Shown here: in pieces, positions 1 to 8,388 of the stretch
How the letters are laid out: the number at the start of each line of letters is the position of its first letter
Position numbering within the stretch: position 1 is the first letter of the stretch
Source of the DNA: Pseudomonadota bacterium
GTDB lineage: Bacteria; Pseudomonadota; Gammaproteobacteria; Xanthomonadales; Xanthomonadaceae
DNA: 14,973 bases
Direction: 5' to 3'
Assembly: GCA_023386795.1 (NCBI GenBank)
Contig: JAEWJB010000182.1
Location: forward strand, 1-14,973
Program-made: the position numbers and the translations under genes
Notes under the pieces: generated by a model
Told to the model about the DNA's origin: nothing
Seen by the model: the letters and a program-made list of their open reading frames with translations, nothing else
Database searches by the model: none

Positions 1-118
1 GGCCATGGATGGACGTTTTCGGCGTCCCCCGCCCCGGCGCCGCCCCCGGCCGCCGCGCGACCAGAACTGCACAGCCGAAGCGCCACGCGAGAAGCCAAAA
101 CCCAAAAATCGAGCAGGC

Positions 119-147
119 AAAAAAATGCCGCCGGGATAACCGGCGGC
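119..147 (-). terminator. Intrinsic terminator-like hairpin, minus strand
   Basis: GCCGCCGG at 127-134 pairs perfectly with CCGGCGGC at 140-147 around a 5-nt loop. Read on the minus strand the 8-bp GC stem is followed directly by a run of T residues (the A run ending at 125). That is the textbook arrangement of a Rho-independent terminator for minus-strand transcripts. It lies about 270 nt beyond the stop of the receptor gene, which already has a nearer candidate, so it is either a back-up terminator or ends an unrecognised small transcript. Confidence 0.7.
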
Positions 148-349
148 CATGGAGAGAGAGATGGATTCTTGTAGTGCGTCCAGCATGCGCGGCATGCGTG
201 GCGCGGCGATGTCTGCGGTTTGACCATTCAGCCACCGTCGGCCGCGACTGTGTCACTGCTGTAATGAAGCTGGCGCAAAGAAAACCGTAAATAATTCGTT
301 GCTTTGCACCCGCGCCGATTGTTTCTTGAGACACCAATTGCCCACCGCC

Positions 350-389
350 GAAAAGTAGGCGGCGCCCCCGGTCACCCAGGGTCGCCGCC
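350..389 (-). terminator. Candidate terminator of receptor gene 1
   Basis: GGCGGCG at 358-364 pairs with CGCCGCC at 383-389; an inner CCC/GGG pairing shortens the loop. On the minus strand the stem is followed by CTACTTTTC, a short T tract. It begins about 25 nt past the stop codon of the receptor at 414, the expected place. The T tract is weak, so efficiency is uncertain. Confidence 0.55.
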
Positions 390-413
390 CATACCCGGAT
401 CAAGGTGGCTCGA

Positions 414-3209
414 TCAGAACCGCTGCGTGTACTGCAGGTAGGTGTAGCGGCCCGGGATCGAATAAGCCGGATCGAACGAGTTGGCGAACGCGCCCATCAC
501 CACCGGCGGATCCTTGTCGAACAGGTTGCTCGCACCCAGGCGCACCGTCGCATTCCACGGCAGCTGGTAGGCCACCTGCAGGTCGTGGAAGGCGGTCGCC
601 GCGATGTGGTTGTAGCTGCCGTCGTCGTTCTGGCCCCACTCGTAGTCCTTCATGCCCGAGTAGTAACGCAGGCTCCAGTTCGCACTGAAGTCGCCGTAGC
701 GCCAGTCCAGCCCGACGGTGCCACGCAGGCGCCAGTTCGGATCGGTCTGCCAGTAGATCCCGTTGGTCGACTCCCAATCCGAATCGTCGTCCACCTTGCT
801 CTCGTTGCGGCTCACGTAGGTCGAATCCAGCGTCACCGTGAACTGGCCATAGGCCGTCTCCGGCAGGCGGTAGTGCGCACTGAAGTCATAGCCTTCCATC
901 CGGCGCTGGCCCACGTTGAGTGGCTTGATCACCAGGTTGGTGATCGTGCCTTCCGCATCGCGGGTGACCAGGTCGCAATACGCGCTGACGCCCTTGTCAT
1001 AGCACTGGTCGAGGATGTAGCTCGCGCTGAACTCGGAGATCGCGTCCTCGATCTCGATCTTCCACCAGTCCAGCGATACATCCAGTCCCGGCGCCCATGA
1101 CGGGCTGTAGACCAGGCCGAAGGTCGTGTTCTTCGACGTCTCCGGCTTGAGGTCGGGATTGCTGGTGTAGGTGAACGGATAGATCGTCTGGCCCGAGTTC
1201 GAGCCCGTGCTGCTGTTGTACTGGGCGATGTAGCCGTCAGGCACGCCTGCCGCCGAGCACGCCGCCGCCACCGCGCTGGTGTAGGTGCTGCTGTTGGTGG
1301 AGCACGGATCGGAGTAGGAGTCGTAGCTGTCCGATGCTCCCAGGTACAGGTCCTCGATCGAGGGCGCGCGGAAGCCGGTCGCGTAGTTGCCGCGCACCAG
1401 CAGGTCGTCGATCGGGCGCCAGGTCAGGCCGATCTTGTAGTTCGTCGTGCTGCCGAAGGTGTTGTAGTCCGAATAGCGGCCGGCCAGGCTCAGGTCCAGC
1501 GCCTTCGCACCCGGCAGGTCCTTCAACAGCGGGATCGCCAACTCGGCGTAGTAGTCGTTGAGCGTGTAGCCGCCGGAGGTCGGGGTGAACGAGTTGCCCG
1601 AGGTGTAGCCGCTGGCGATCAGCGCATCCGGGGAAGAATAGCCGCTTTCCTCGCGATGCTCGAAGCCTGCCGCCACGCTCATCCAGCCGGCCGGCAGCGC
1701 CAGCAACTCGCCGCTGACGTTGCCGGTGAAGCTGTTGTTCTTGTACTGGTAGGTGTTGTGGGCGGTGAACAGGATGTAATCCAGCTGCTCCTGCGTCACC
1801 GCGCCGGCAGGCGACAGCGGGTTGAATGGCACGCAGCCGGAGATCACCGCACCGCCGCTGTCCAGGCACGACAGCACGCCATCCACGACGGCCGAAGCAC
1901 CGAGCGCGTTCTGCAGGTTCAGCAGATTGACATCGCCGTATTGCGTTTCGGTCTGGTCGGTCTTGTTGGTGGAAAAGCCGGCATCCCAGCTGAACTGTCG
2001 GCCGGAGAACTCGAAGTCACCTTCCAGACCGCCGTAGAAGTGCGAGGTCTTGACGTCCTGCTTGTACAGGCGCGGGTACTCGGTGAGGCGATGCGACCAC
2101 TGCGCGTCGCTGCCGTCGCCACCGTAGGCGGTGTTGAACGGGTTGTAGTAGCTCTCGCCGCTCATCAGGATGCCGGTGCCGGCCGAGGACAGCGGGTAGC
2201 CGGCCAGGCGCTGCGAGGACTGGCGCTGGTTGTAGAGCGCGTCCATCTTGAAGCGGACGTTGTCCGTGAGGTCGTAGCTGCCCTGCACGTAGAGCGAGTC
2301 GCGCTTCTGCGGGGTGACCAGGTAGTTGTCCTTGGCGTAGTTGTAGCCGTATTCGCTGGTGGTGTAAGGCACGTACTGGTCCAGCGCGTAGTACGGGTTG
2401 CTCGCGCTGCCGCTGCCGGTGGCGCCATCGGGCAGCACCATCCAGGTGCCGTTGACGCGCAGCTTGCCGCTGGCCGAGTAGCTGCTGTAGGCCGAGGAGC
2501 CATAGCCGTAGTAGGGCTCGGCCGACAGCGTGCGGTCGCCGGCCATCACAGCGTCTTCGGTCACGCTCGATACGCCGATGACCAGGTTGCCACGTTCACC
2601 GTTCATGCCCAGCGTGGCATCGAACGAGGTGCGCTGGCCGTCGCCCTGGCCGTACTGGCCGACGTACGCGTTGACTTCGGCGCCATCGAAATTGCTGCGG
2701 GTGATGATGTTGACCACGCCGGCGATGGCGTCGGAGCCGTAGATGGACGAGGCGCCATCCTTCAGGATCTCGATACGCTCGATCACCGCGGTCGGGATGG
2801 TGTTGAGGTCCACCGAGCCGGTCAGGCCGGACACCCAGCGCCGGCCGTTCACCAGCACCAGCGTTCGGTCCGAGCCAAGGTTGCGCAGGTTCACCGTGGC
2901 CGAGCCGTCACCGCCGTTGTTGATGGTGGTGTTCATCGTGGCGCCGTTGACCGATACGCGCTTGAGCACGTCGGCGACGGAGGTCAGGCCCTGCTTCTCG
3001 ATGTCTTGGCGGGTCATCACCATCACCGGCTGCGAGGTTTCCACGTCGACCGAGCGGATGCGCGAGCCGGTGACCTCGATGCGGTCCAGGCTGGTGGGGG
3101 CGTCGTTGTTGTCCTTGTCCTGGGCGAAGGCCGGCGCGGTGAGGCCCAAGGTGACGGCGGCGGCGAGGGGAATCCGGCGCAGCGCCGGGTGGAGCGGATG
3201 CGTGATCAT
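414..3209 (-). CDS. TonB-dependent outer-membrane receptor 1
   Basis: This 931-residue protein is a TonB-dependent receptor, a 22-strand outer-membrane barrel that imports a scarce ligand using energy passed from TonB-ExbB-ExbD. Visible parts in order: a signal peptide (residues 1-29, hydrophobic LAAAVTLGLTAPAFA then Q30), a TonB-box-like LDRIEVTGSRI at 41-51, and a plug domain to about 171 with the typical RTLVLVNGRR, IERIEILKDGASSIYGSDAIAGVVNI pattern spread over 115-169. The barrel follows and ends in the aromatic YTQRF, as expected for BAM recognition. Start: I chose the ATG at 3209, which gives a clean signal peptide and has AGGA 13 nt upstream. The frame stays open further upstream, but that extension runs across the hairpins and riboswitch of the divergent thiC and has no signal peptide, so it is rejected. 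The length fits the large receptors abundant in Xanthomonadaceae. The ligand is unknown: no enzyme or transporter sits beside it. Its closest relative here is the receptor at 9330-12221. Confidence 0.93.
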   Translation of the reverse strand: MITHPLHPALRRIPLAAAVTLGLTAPAFAQDKDNNDAPTSLDRIEVTGSRIRSVDVETSQPVMVMTRQDIEKQGLTSVADVLKRVSVNGATMNTTINNGGDGSATVNLRNLGSDRTLVLVNGRRWVSGLTGSVDLNTIPTAVIERIEILKDGASSIYGSDAIAGVVNIITRSNFDGAEVNAYVGQYGQGDGQRTSFDATLGMNGERGNLVIGVSSVTEDAVMAGDRTLSAEPYYGYGSSAYSSYSASGKLRVNGTWMVLPDGATGSGSASNPYYALDQYVPYTTSEYGYNYAKDNYLVTPQKRDSLYVQGSYDLTDNVRFKMDALYNQRQSSQRLAGYPLSSAGTGILMSGESYYNPFNTAYGGDGSDAQWSHRLTEYPRLYKQDVKTSHFYGGLEGDFEFSGRQFSWDAGFSTNKTDQTETQYGDVNLLNLQNALGASAVVDGVLSCLDSGGAVISGCVPFNPLSPAGAVTQEQLDYILFTAHNTYQYKNNSFTGNVSGELLALPAGWMSVAAGFEHREESGYSSPDALIASGYTSGNSFTPTSGGYTLNDYYAELAIPLLKDLPGAKALDLSLAGRYSDYNTFGSTTNYKIGLTWRPIDDLLVRGNYATGFRAPSIEDLYLGASDSYDSYSDPCSTNSSTYTSAVAAACSAAGVPDGYIAQYNSSTGSNSGQTIYPFTYTSNPDLKPETSKNTTFGLVYSPSWAPGLDVSLDWWKIEIEDAISEFSASYILDQCYDKGVSAYCDLVTRDAEGTITNLVIKPLNVGQRRMEGYDFSAHYRLPETAYGQFTVTLDSTYVSRNESKVDDDSDWESTNGIYWQTDPNWRLRGTVGLDWRYGDFSANWSLRYYSGMKDYEWGQNDDGSYNHIAATAFHDLQVAYQLPWNATVRLGASNLFDKDPPVVMGAFANSFDPAYSIPGRYTYLQYTQRF

Positions 3210-3463
3210 GGGATGGGGCGATTCCTGTTGGCTGGAGGCGGGGAGAACCCCGCGAATCGGTGTGGGCCTGCGCGCATGTAACGAAACCGAAACGAAGGCT
3301 TGCCGCGAATCTAACGAGCGCTTTTCACAGGGATTTCTCGCCAAATGCCGTGTCCGCCGGCAGTGGCGACGCCGCCATCCCGGCTGCCATGCGATGCCCG
3401 GACGCATCGCGTGGCAGCGCGACGCACAGCGGCGTGTCGCGCCGCAACACGGGGCGCCGCCCG
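3210..3463. other. Divergent intergenic region, receptor 1 side
   Basis: This is the promoter-bearing space between the receptor gene (leftward) and thiC (rightward). I do not find a convincing -35/-10 pair for the receptor; an ATCTAA at 3309-3314 (TTAGAT on the minus strand) is a weak -10 candidate without a good -35. A short tandem CGAAAC CGAAAC occurs at 3282-3293. No TPP-riboswitch sequence is present on the receptor side, so the receptor leader is not visibly under thiamine control. Two stem-loops at 3383-3442 are listed separately. Confidence 0.5.
3383..3442. repeat. Two adjacent stem-loops, the first with a 15-bp stem
   Basis: GCTGCCATGCGATGC at 3383-3397 pairs with 3404-3418 over 15 positions with a single T-G wobble (3390/3411) and a 6-nt loop. 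Immediately after, GCGCGAC at 3417-3423 pairs with GTCGCGC at 3436-3442. The two hairpins share only the bases at 3417-3418. Neither has a T tract on either strand, so they are not standard Rho-independent terminators. They may insulate the divergent promoters, bind a protein, or be a REP-like dispersed repeat; only the structure itself is seen. Confidence 0.65.
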
Positions 3464-3491
3464 TCGACACGCAGGGGGTTTGTGGTTCAAT
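3464..3491 (+). promoter_or_regulatory. Candidate sigma70 promoter of thiC
   Basis: TCGACA at 3464-3469 matches TTGACA at five of six positions, and TTCAAT at 3486-3491 matches TATAAT at four, with a 16-nt spacer. The predicted transcription start falls at about 3497-3499, exactly where the P1 stem of the TPP riboswitch begins. That agreement is the main support, since a riboswitch normally sits at the very 5' end of its transcript. Confidence 0.5.
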
Positions 3492-3498
3492 ACGCCTT

Positions 3499-3584
3499 GA
3501 AGCGGGGGTACCCGTGCCACCCGGCACGCGGTTGAGACACACCCTTCGAACCTGATCCGGTTGATACCGGCGTAGGGAAGCTTC
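3499..3584 (+). promoter_or_regulatory. TPP riboswitch (THI element)
   Basis: The aptamer binds thiamine pyrophosphate and shuts off thiC expression when the cofactor is plentiful. The conserved parts are visible: P1 pairs GAAGC (3499-3503) with GCTTC (3580-3584); P2 pairs GGGT (3506-3509) with ACCC (3541-3544); P3 with the variable arm has CGTGCC (3513-3518) pairing with GGCACG (3523-3528), followed by the TGAGA of the pyrimidine-sensing loop (3533-3537). The pyrophosphate-sensing arm has CTGATCCGG and ATACCGGCGTAGGGAA at 3552-3579. The U of the usual CUGAGA consensus is kept while its first base is U here. Position between a promoter and thiC is the classic arrangement. Confidence 0.96.
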
Positions 3585-3600
3585 GCGACATGCGATGGAT

Positions 3601-3690
3601 CAGGACGCCGCGGCCCGGCGTCGGCGCGCGGTTCGGCGTCCCATGGCATCGAGCGCCGCCGCTTCGTCCAGAACCCAGCCAGGACGAATG
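3601..3690 (+). promoter_or_regulatory. thiC leader, probable translational expression platform
   Basis: The thiC Shine-Dalgarno AGGA (3681-3684) lies within GGACGAA at 3682-3688, which can pair perfectly with TTCGTCC at 3663-3669 over 7 bp with a 12-nt loop. A copy of the same segment, CAGGACG, occurs upstream at 3601-3607 and again at 3680-3686; the upstream copy could compete for the CGTCC of the anti-SD. The upstream copy can also pair with either of two CGGCGTC segments (3616-3622 or 3634-3640). No T tract follows any stem, so control by hiding the ribosome site is more likely than termination. Pairings are seen; the switching order is inferred. Confidence 0.5.
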
Positions 3691-3692
3691 CC

Positions 3693-5570
<1,878 letters not shown>

Positions 5571-5576
5571 ACCCTT

Positions 5577-5604
5577 GGCGCGCCCCACCTCGGTGGGGCG
5601 CCGC
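5577..5604 (+). terminator. Hairpin after thiC, probable terminator
   Basis: GCGCCCCAC at 5580-5588 pairs with GTGGGGCGC at 5593-5601 around the loop CTCG, starting only 9 nt after the thiC stop. The stem is strong, but the downstream sequence CGCTTATATGTG has no real T run. It is probably the end of the thiC transcript, perhaps acting as a processing barrier rather than a fast intrinsic terminator. Confidence 0.55.
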
Positions 5605-5946
5605 TTATATGTGATTCATTTTCGGGGTAGCTGCTACGCGGGGCGCGTGAGAGCGGCAGGTGCAAGGCGTCGCCGCTTACGCAGAACCTGACAAGACGCG
5701 CGTTGGCTTCATCATGTTGATGAACGAAAGATAAAAAAATCGCGCCAGAGGCGCGAGTGTTGAAACAATTATGTGAGTTCGTCGGCGAGAGAGAGCCTGA
5801 TGCGTGACTTCCCGCCTGGGCAGGAAGTTGCGAGTGCTAGGTTAGAATCCCCAGCCTCCGGTCGCCTGACGGATTTTGCTGCTCCACTTTGCGGAATGTG
5901 GCGAAACCTGCGGTGTTCGATCTCGCTAGAGAAACCTGCCGCCCCC
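5605..5946. other. Intergenic region and leader of the propeller regulator
   Basis: No gene is supported here. The frame of the downstream regulator stays open back to a GTG at 5773 and includes an ATG at 5800 behind GAGAGAGAG, but the peptide it adds does not look like part of the winged-helix domain. A TAGAAT hexamer at 5843-5848 resembles a -10 box, but has no good -35 partner; if used it would put the start of transcription near 5855, downstream of both those candidates. A minus-strand terminator at 5733-5756 is listed separately. Confidence 0.5.
5733..5756 (-). terminator. Orphan intrinsic terminator, minus strand
   Basis: TCGCGCC at 5740-5746 pairs with GGCGCGA at 5750-5756 around a 3-nt loop AGA. 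On the minus strand the stem is followed by seven T residues (the A run 5733-5739). It would stop leftward transcription, but no minus-strand gene lies to its right until beyond 12 kb. It may block antisense transcripts from entering thiC, or end an undescribed small RNA. Confidence 0.7.
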
Positions 5947-8277
5947 ATGCCTCTTTCCACGTCCAAATCCGCGCAGCCGGAAAGGTTGCGGATAGGCGAG
6001 TGCGTCGTCGAAATTGCCTCGCGCGAGGTCCTCGCGCCCGGCGCCAAGCGACCCACGCGGCTCACGCCTAAGGCCATGGCGGTCCTGCGCGTGCTGGCCG
6101 AGCAGCCGGGGCAAGTGGTGTCGCGCGAGCAGCTGCTGGCTGAAGTGTGGCCGGACACGCTGCCCACCAACGACGTCGTGACGCAGGCCATCACCCAGTT
6201 GCGCAAGTCGCTCCAGTACGCGGGCGACGAGGCCGGTCGCATGGGGGGAATCGAGACCATTGCCAAGACGGGCTACCGCCTGCTCGCGCCGGTGCAGTGG
6301 GAAAGTGCGACGCCTGCCGGCGCCTTGTCCTTGCCGGTGGACAGTGCGCCGCAGGTACAGGCGGTGGCGACTCCCGCCACAGTGGCCGCGCCCGCGCAGT
6401 CGTACAGGAAGGCGTTGCCGCCGCCCCGTCGCAGCAACGGGTGGCGGATCGTCAGCACCGCGTTGTTTGCCCTGATCGTGGCGGCCATCGCGCTCGTCTG
6501 GTGGCGAGCCCGCCTGCCGGCAGGCGCATCGGCGGAGATGGGCGAGGACCGGATCCTGGGCGTGCCCCGCCTGCCATACCGGCTGATCACTTCCGGCGGC
6601 GGGTTCGACTTGACGCCCACCCTCTCGCCGGACGGTTCGATGGTGGCGTTCGCGTCCATCTCCGAGGGGCGTCTGGGGACGTCGATCCGCATCCAGACCA
6701 CCAGCAATTCGCCGTCGCGCGAGCTGGTGGCGCCGGCCGCCGGACAATCCGATCGCCTGCCGGTCTGGTCGCCGGACGGGCGGCAGTTGGCGTTCGCGCG
6801 CCAGGGCAGCGATGGCAGCTGCCAGATCATGGTGGCGGCGACCAATGGCGCGGCGGGTGAGCGCGAAGTGGCCCGCTGCGACCATGCCGAGATGTTGAGC
6901 TTCAGCTGGGTGCCAGGGCGCAATGCCTTGCTGTTCGGTTCCATGGGGGGCGGCAACGGCAGCGGCGGCATTCGCGAGTTGGACCTGGAGACCGGGAAGT
7001 GGAGCGACCTGCAGTACGGCAGCCGCCCGCGGGATTTCGACTATGTGCCGCGCTATTCGCCCGATGGGCGCTGGATTGCATTTGTGCGCAATCCCCAGCT
7101 GGGCGGCATCTGGGTAGTTCCCGCGCAAGGCGGCGAAGCACGTCGCCTGACGCGCGAGCGGGCCGAGATTCGCGGCTTCGACTGGCTGCCGGACAGCAGC
7201 GGCCTGATCTTCGGGCGCCGCGTGGACAGCCAGTCGCGCCTGTACCGGCTGGATATGGAAAGCCGGCGGGTGCAGGACCTGGGCGTCAACGATGCCGAAT
7301 CGCCGACGATATCCCGGCAGAACGGAAGACTGGCCTTCGTCCAGCGTCGGCCGCAGTTTGCCTTGTTCCGCCTGCAGCGAAGCAGCGCGCGCGATGCCTA
7401 TCGCCACGAGCACCTGTTTCCTTCCAATGGCCGCGACGCCCAACCGATGATCGCGCCCGACGGAAGGCAGCTGGCTTTTACCTCCGACCGGTCCGGCGAA
7501 TATGCCCTTTGGTGGGCCGATCTCGCCCGGCCCGATTCCCTGCATCCCATTCCGGGCCTGCTGCCGGAGACCCGCCAGCAAGTGGATTGGGCCCCCGATG
7601 CCCGCACCTTGTTGGCGATCGGCCGCGATGGTGAGGGAAGAGCGCAGTTGTACGAGGTGACGCCGGCCGAAAGTCGCGTCAATGCCCTGCCGGTGCCTGC
7701 GCCGCGCCCGCTGCAGGGGCTGCATGTGGGTGATCCGTCCAGGATCCTGGTGTTGTCCGCCGAACCCGAGGGCGACGCGACCCTCATCCTGTATGACCGG
7801 AGCAAGCAGCCCTGGCTGGAGCTTGCGCGGCTAGAGGATGTATCGCAGGCCCGCTATGACACCGACACCGAGCAGATTTTCTTCACCCGCTTCTCGGGCA
7901 GCGGACTGTGGCGGATTGCAGCGGACCTGGCCCCTTCCAGCATGGCGATCGTCGACGACGCGGCGCCTGTGCGTTGGCGCTACCGAAGCTGGGCCCTGGC
8001 GGGAGAAGGGCGTGCCTACTACCTCGCTTCCAGCGTCGACTGCTCTACGCTCGGGAACTGGCTGGGCCAGCCGGGTTCGCAGCCGACCTGCCTGGCCGCC
8101 GACGAGTTCAGCACCATCAATGGCTTCAGCATCGACCGGCGCGATGGGGCGATCTACGTGGCCATCGCGGAGGCCGACGGGGCGGGAATCGGCTTCATGA
8201 CACTTCCGAAACAGGAGGCCCCGTCTTTCGGCGTGGTCTCCAAGTTGTTGTTGCGCCTGGGAAAACCGTCTTCGTAA
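5947..8277 (+). CDS. Membrane one-component regulator: winged helix, TM, propeller
   Basis: This 776-residue protein combines an OmpR/PhoB-type DNA-binding winged helix (about residues 14-115, with EQLLAEVWPD, NDVVTQAITQLRKSL and IETIAKTGYRL typical of Trans_reg_C), a Pro/Ala-rich linker, one membrane helix at about 166-187 (IVSTALFALIVAAIALVWW, preceded by RR and R), and a long C-terminal region with PD40/TolB-like beta-propeller repeats. Blades show the motif x-SPDG-x-x-(L/I)-A-F at about 226, 275, 371 and weaker copies at 414, 503 and 549. The layout is CadC-like: a DNA-binding head in the cytoplasm and a sensor in the periplasm, with no kinase or phosphorylation step. The signal is unknown. 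I chose the ATG at 5947 because the winged helix begins just after it; its ribosome site is poor, and earlier starts at 5773 (GTG) or 5800 remain possible. The AraC gene and a receptor follow on the same strand, suggesting they are targets or partners; this is inference. Confidence 0.85.
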   Translation: MPLSTSKSAQPERLRIGECVVEIASREVLAPGAKRPTRLTPKAMAVLRVLAEQPGQVVSREQLLAEVWPDTLPTNDVVTQAITQLRKSLQYAGDEAGRMGGIETIAKTGYRLLAPVQWESATPAGALSLPVDSAPQVQAVATPATVAAPAQSYRKALPPPRRSNGWRIVSTALFALIVAAIALVWWRARLPAGASAEMGEDRILGVPRLPYRLITSGGGFDLTPTLSPDGSMVAFASISEGRLGTSIRIQTTSNSPSRELVAPAAGQSDRLPVWSPDGRQLAFARQGSDGSCQIMVAATNGAAGEREVARCDHAEMLSFSWVPGRNALLFGSMGGGNGSGGIRELDLETGKWSDLQYGSRPRDFDYVPRYSPDGRWIAFVRNPQLGGIWVVPAQGGEARRLTRERAEIRGFDWLPDSSGLIFGRRVDSQSRLYRLDMESRRVQDLGVNDAESPTISRQNGRLAFVQRRPQFALFRLQRSSARDAYRHEHLFPSNGRDAQPMIAPDGRQLAFTSDRSGEYALWWADLARPDSLHPIPGLLPETRQQVDWAPDARTLLAIGRDGEGRAQLYEVTPAESRVNALPVPAPRPLQGLHVGDPSRILVLSAEPEGDATLILYDRSKQPWLELARLEDVSQARYDTDTEQIFFTRFSGSGLWRIAADLAPSSMAIVDDAAPVRWRYRSWALAGEGRAYYLASSVDCSTLGNWLGQPGSQPTCLAADEFSTINGFSIDRRDGAIYVAIAEADGAGIGFMTLPKQEAPSFGVVSKLLLRLGKPSS

Positions 8278-8299
8278 TTTCTTCGGTGCCGGGTTCGTG

Positions 8300-8321
8300 G
8301 CGATTTCGCCGCGATTTCGCC
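8300..8321 (+). repeat. Tandem 11-bp direct repeat, possible operator
   Basis: GCGATTTCGCC occurs twice without a gap, at 8300-8310 and 8311-8321. The unit has near-dyad symmetry (GCGA TT TCGC). An 11-bp period places both copies on one face of the helix. It lies about 70-90 bp before the AraC-family start codon and just upstream of a weak promoter-like pair (CTGATC at 8330-8335, AACAAT at 8353-8358, 17-nt spacer), a usual place for an activator site. Binding by the neighbouring regulators is inferred only. Confidence 0.5.
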
Positions 8322-8388
8322 GAAATGTCCTGATCGCCACCTGATTCGGCAAAACAATCCTCGCCCTTTGGCAAACAGGGGGTGTGCG

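Larger units (their letters stand above)
1..413. other. Left-edge intergenic stretch, no supported protein gene
   Basis: I see no recognisable protein in these bases. The open frame from 9 to 290 is compositionally odd (rich in Arg, Ala and Cys), has no domain-like pattern and runs through a terminator hairpin, so I do not call it. The stretch holds two hairpins oriented as minus-strand terminators (listed separately), an AT-rich patch around 285-300, a short palindromic motif GCATGC repeated at 183-188 and 192-197, and a 20-codon frame at 161-223 behind a GGAGAGAG sequence. A gene on the minus strand could begin left of the window. Confidence 0.6.

Noticed and set aside
183..198. GCATGC palindrome repeated twice at the left edge
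   Set aside because: Short and common in GC-rich DNA; no link to a promoter or gene.
1656..3281. 541-codon frame antisense to receptor 1
   Set aside because: Same codon-bias artefact; composition is repetitive Val/Gly/Arg/His with no recognisable motif.
3210..3542. Upstream extension of receptor 1 by 111 codons
   Set aside because: It would run through the double hairpin, the thiC promoter and part of the riboswitch, and would bury the signal peptide.
414..3584. Receptor 1 as a thiamine transporter, because it is divergent from riboswitch-controlled thiC
   Set aside because: The riboswitch points only toward thiC, and I see no aptamer motif in the receptor leader. Neighbourhood alone is too weak.
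5773..5946. Longer N-terminus of the propeller regulator (GTG 5773 or ATG 5800)
   Set aside because: The added residues are not part of the winged-helix fold and a TAGAAT box at 5843-5848 may lie downstream of them. The GAGAGAGAG before 5800 keeps it as a minor alternative.
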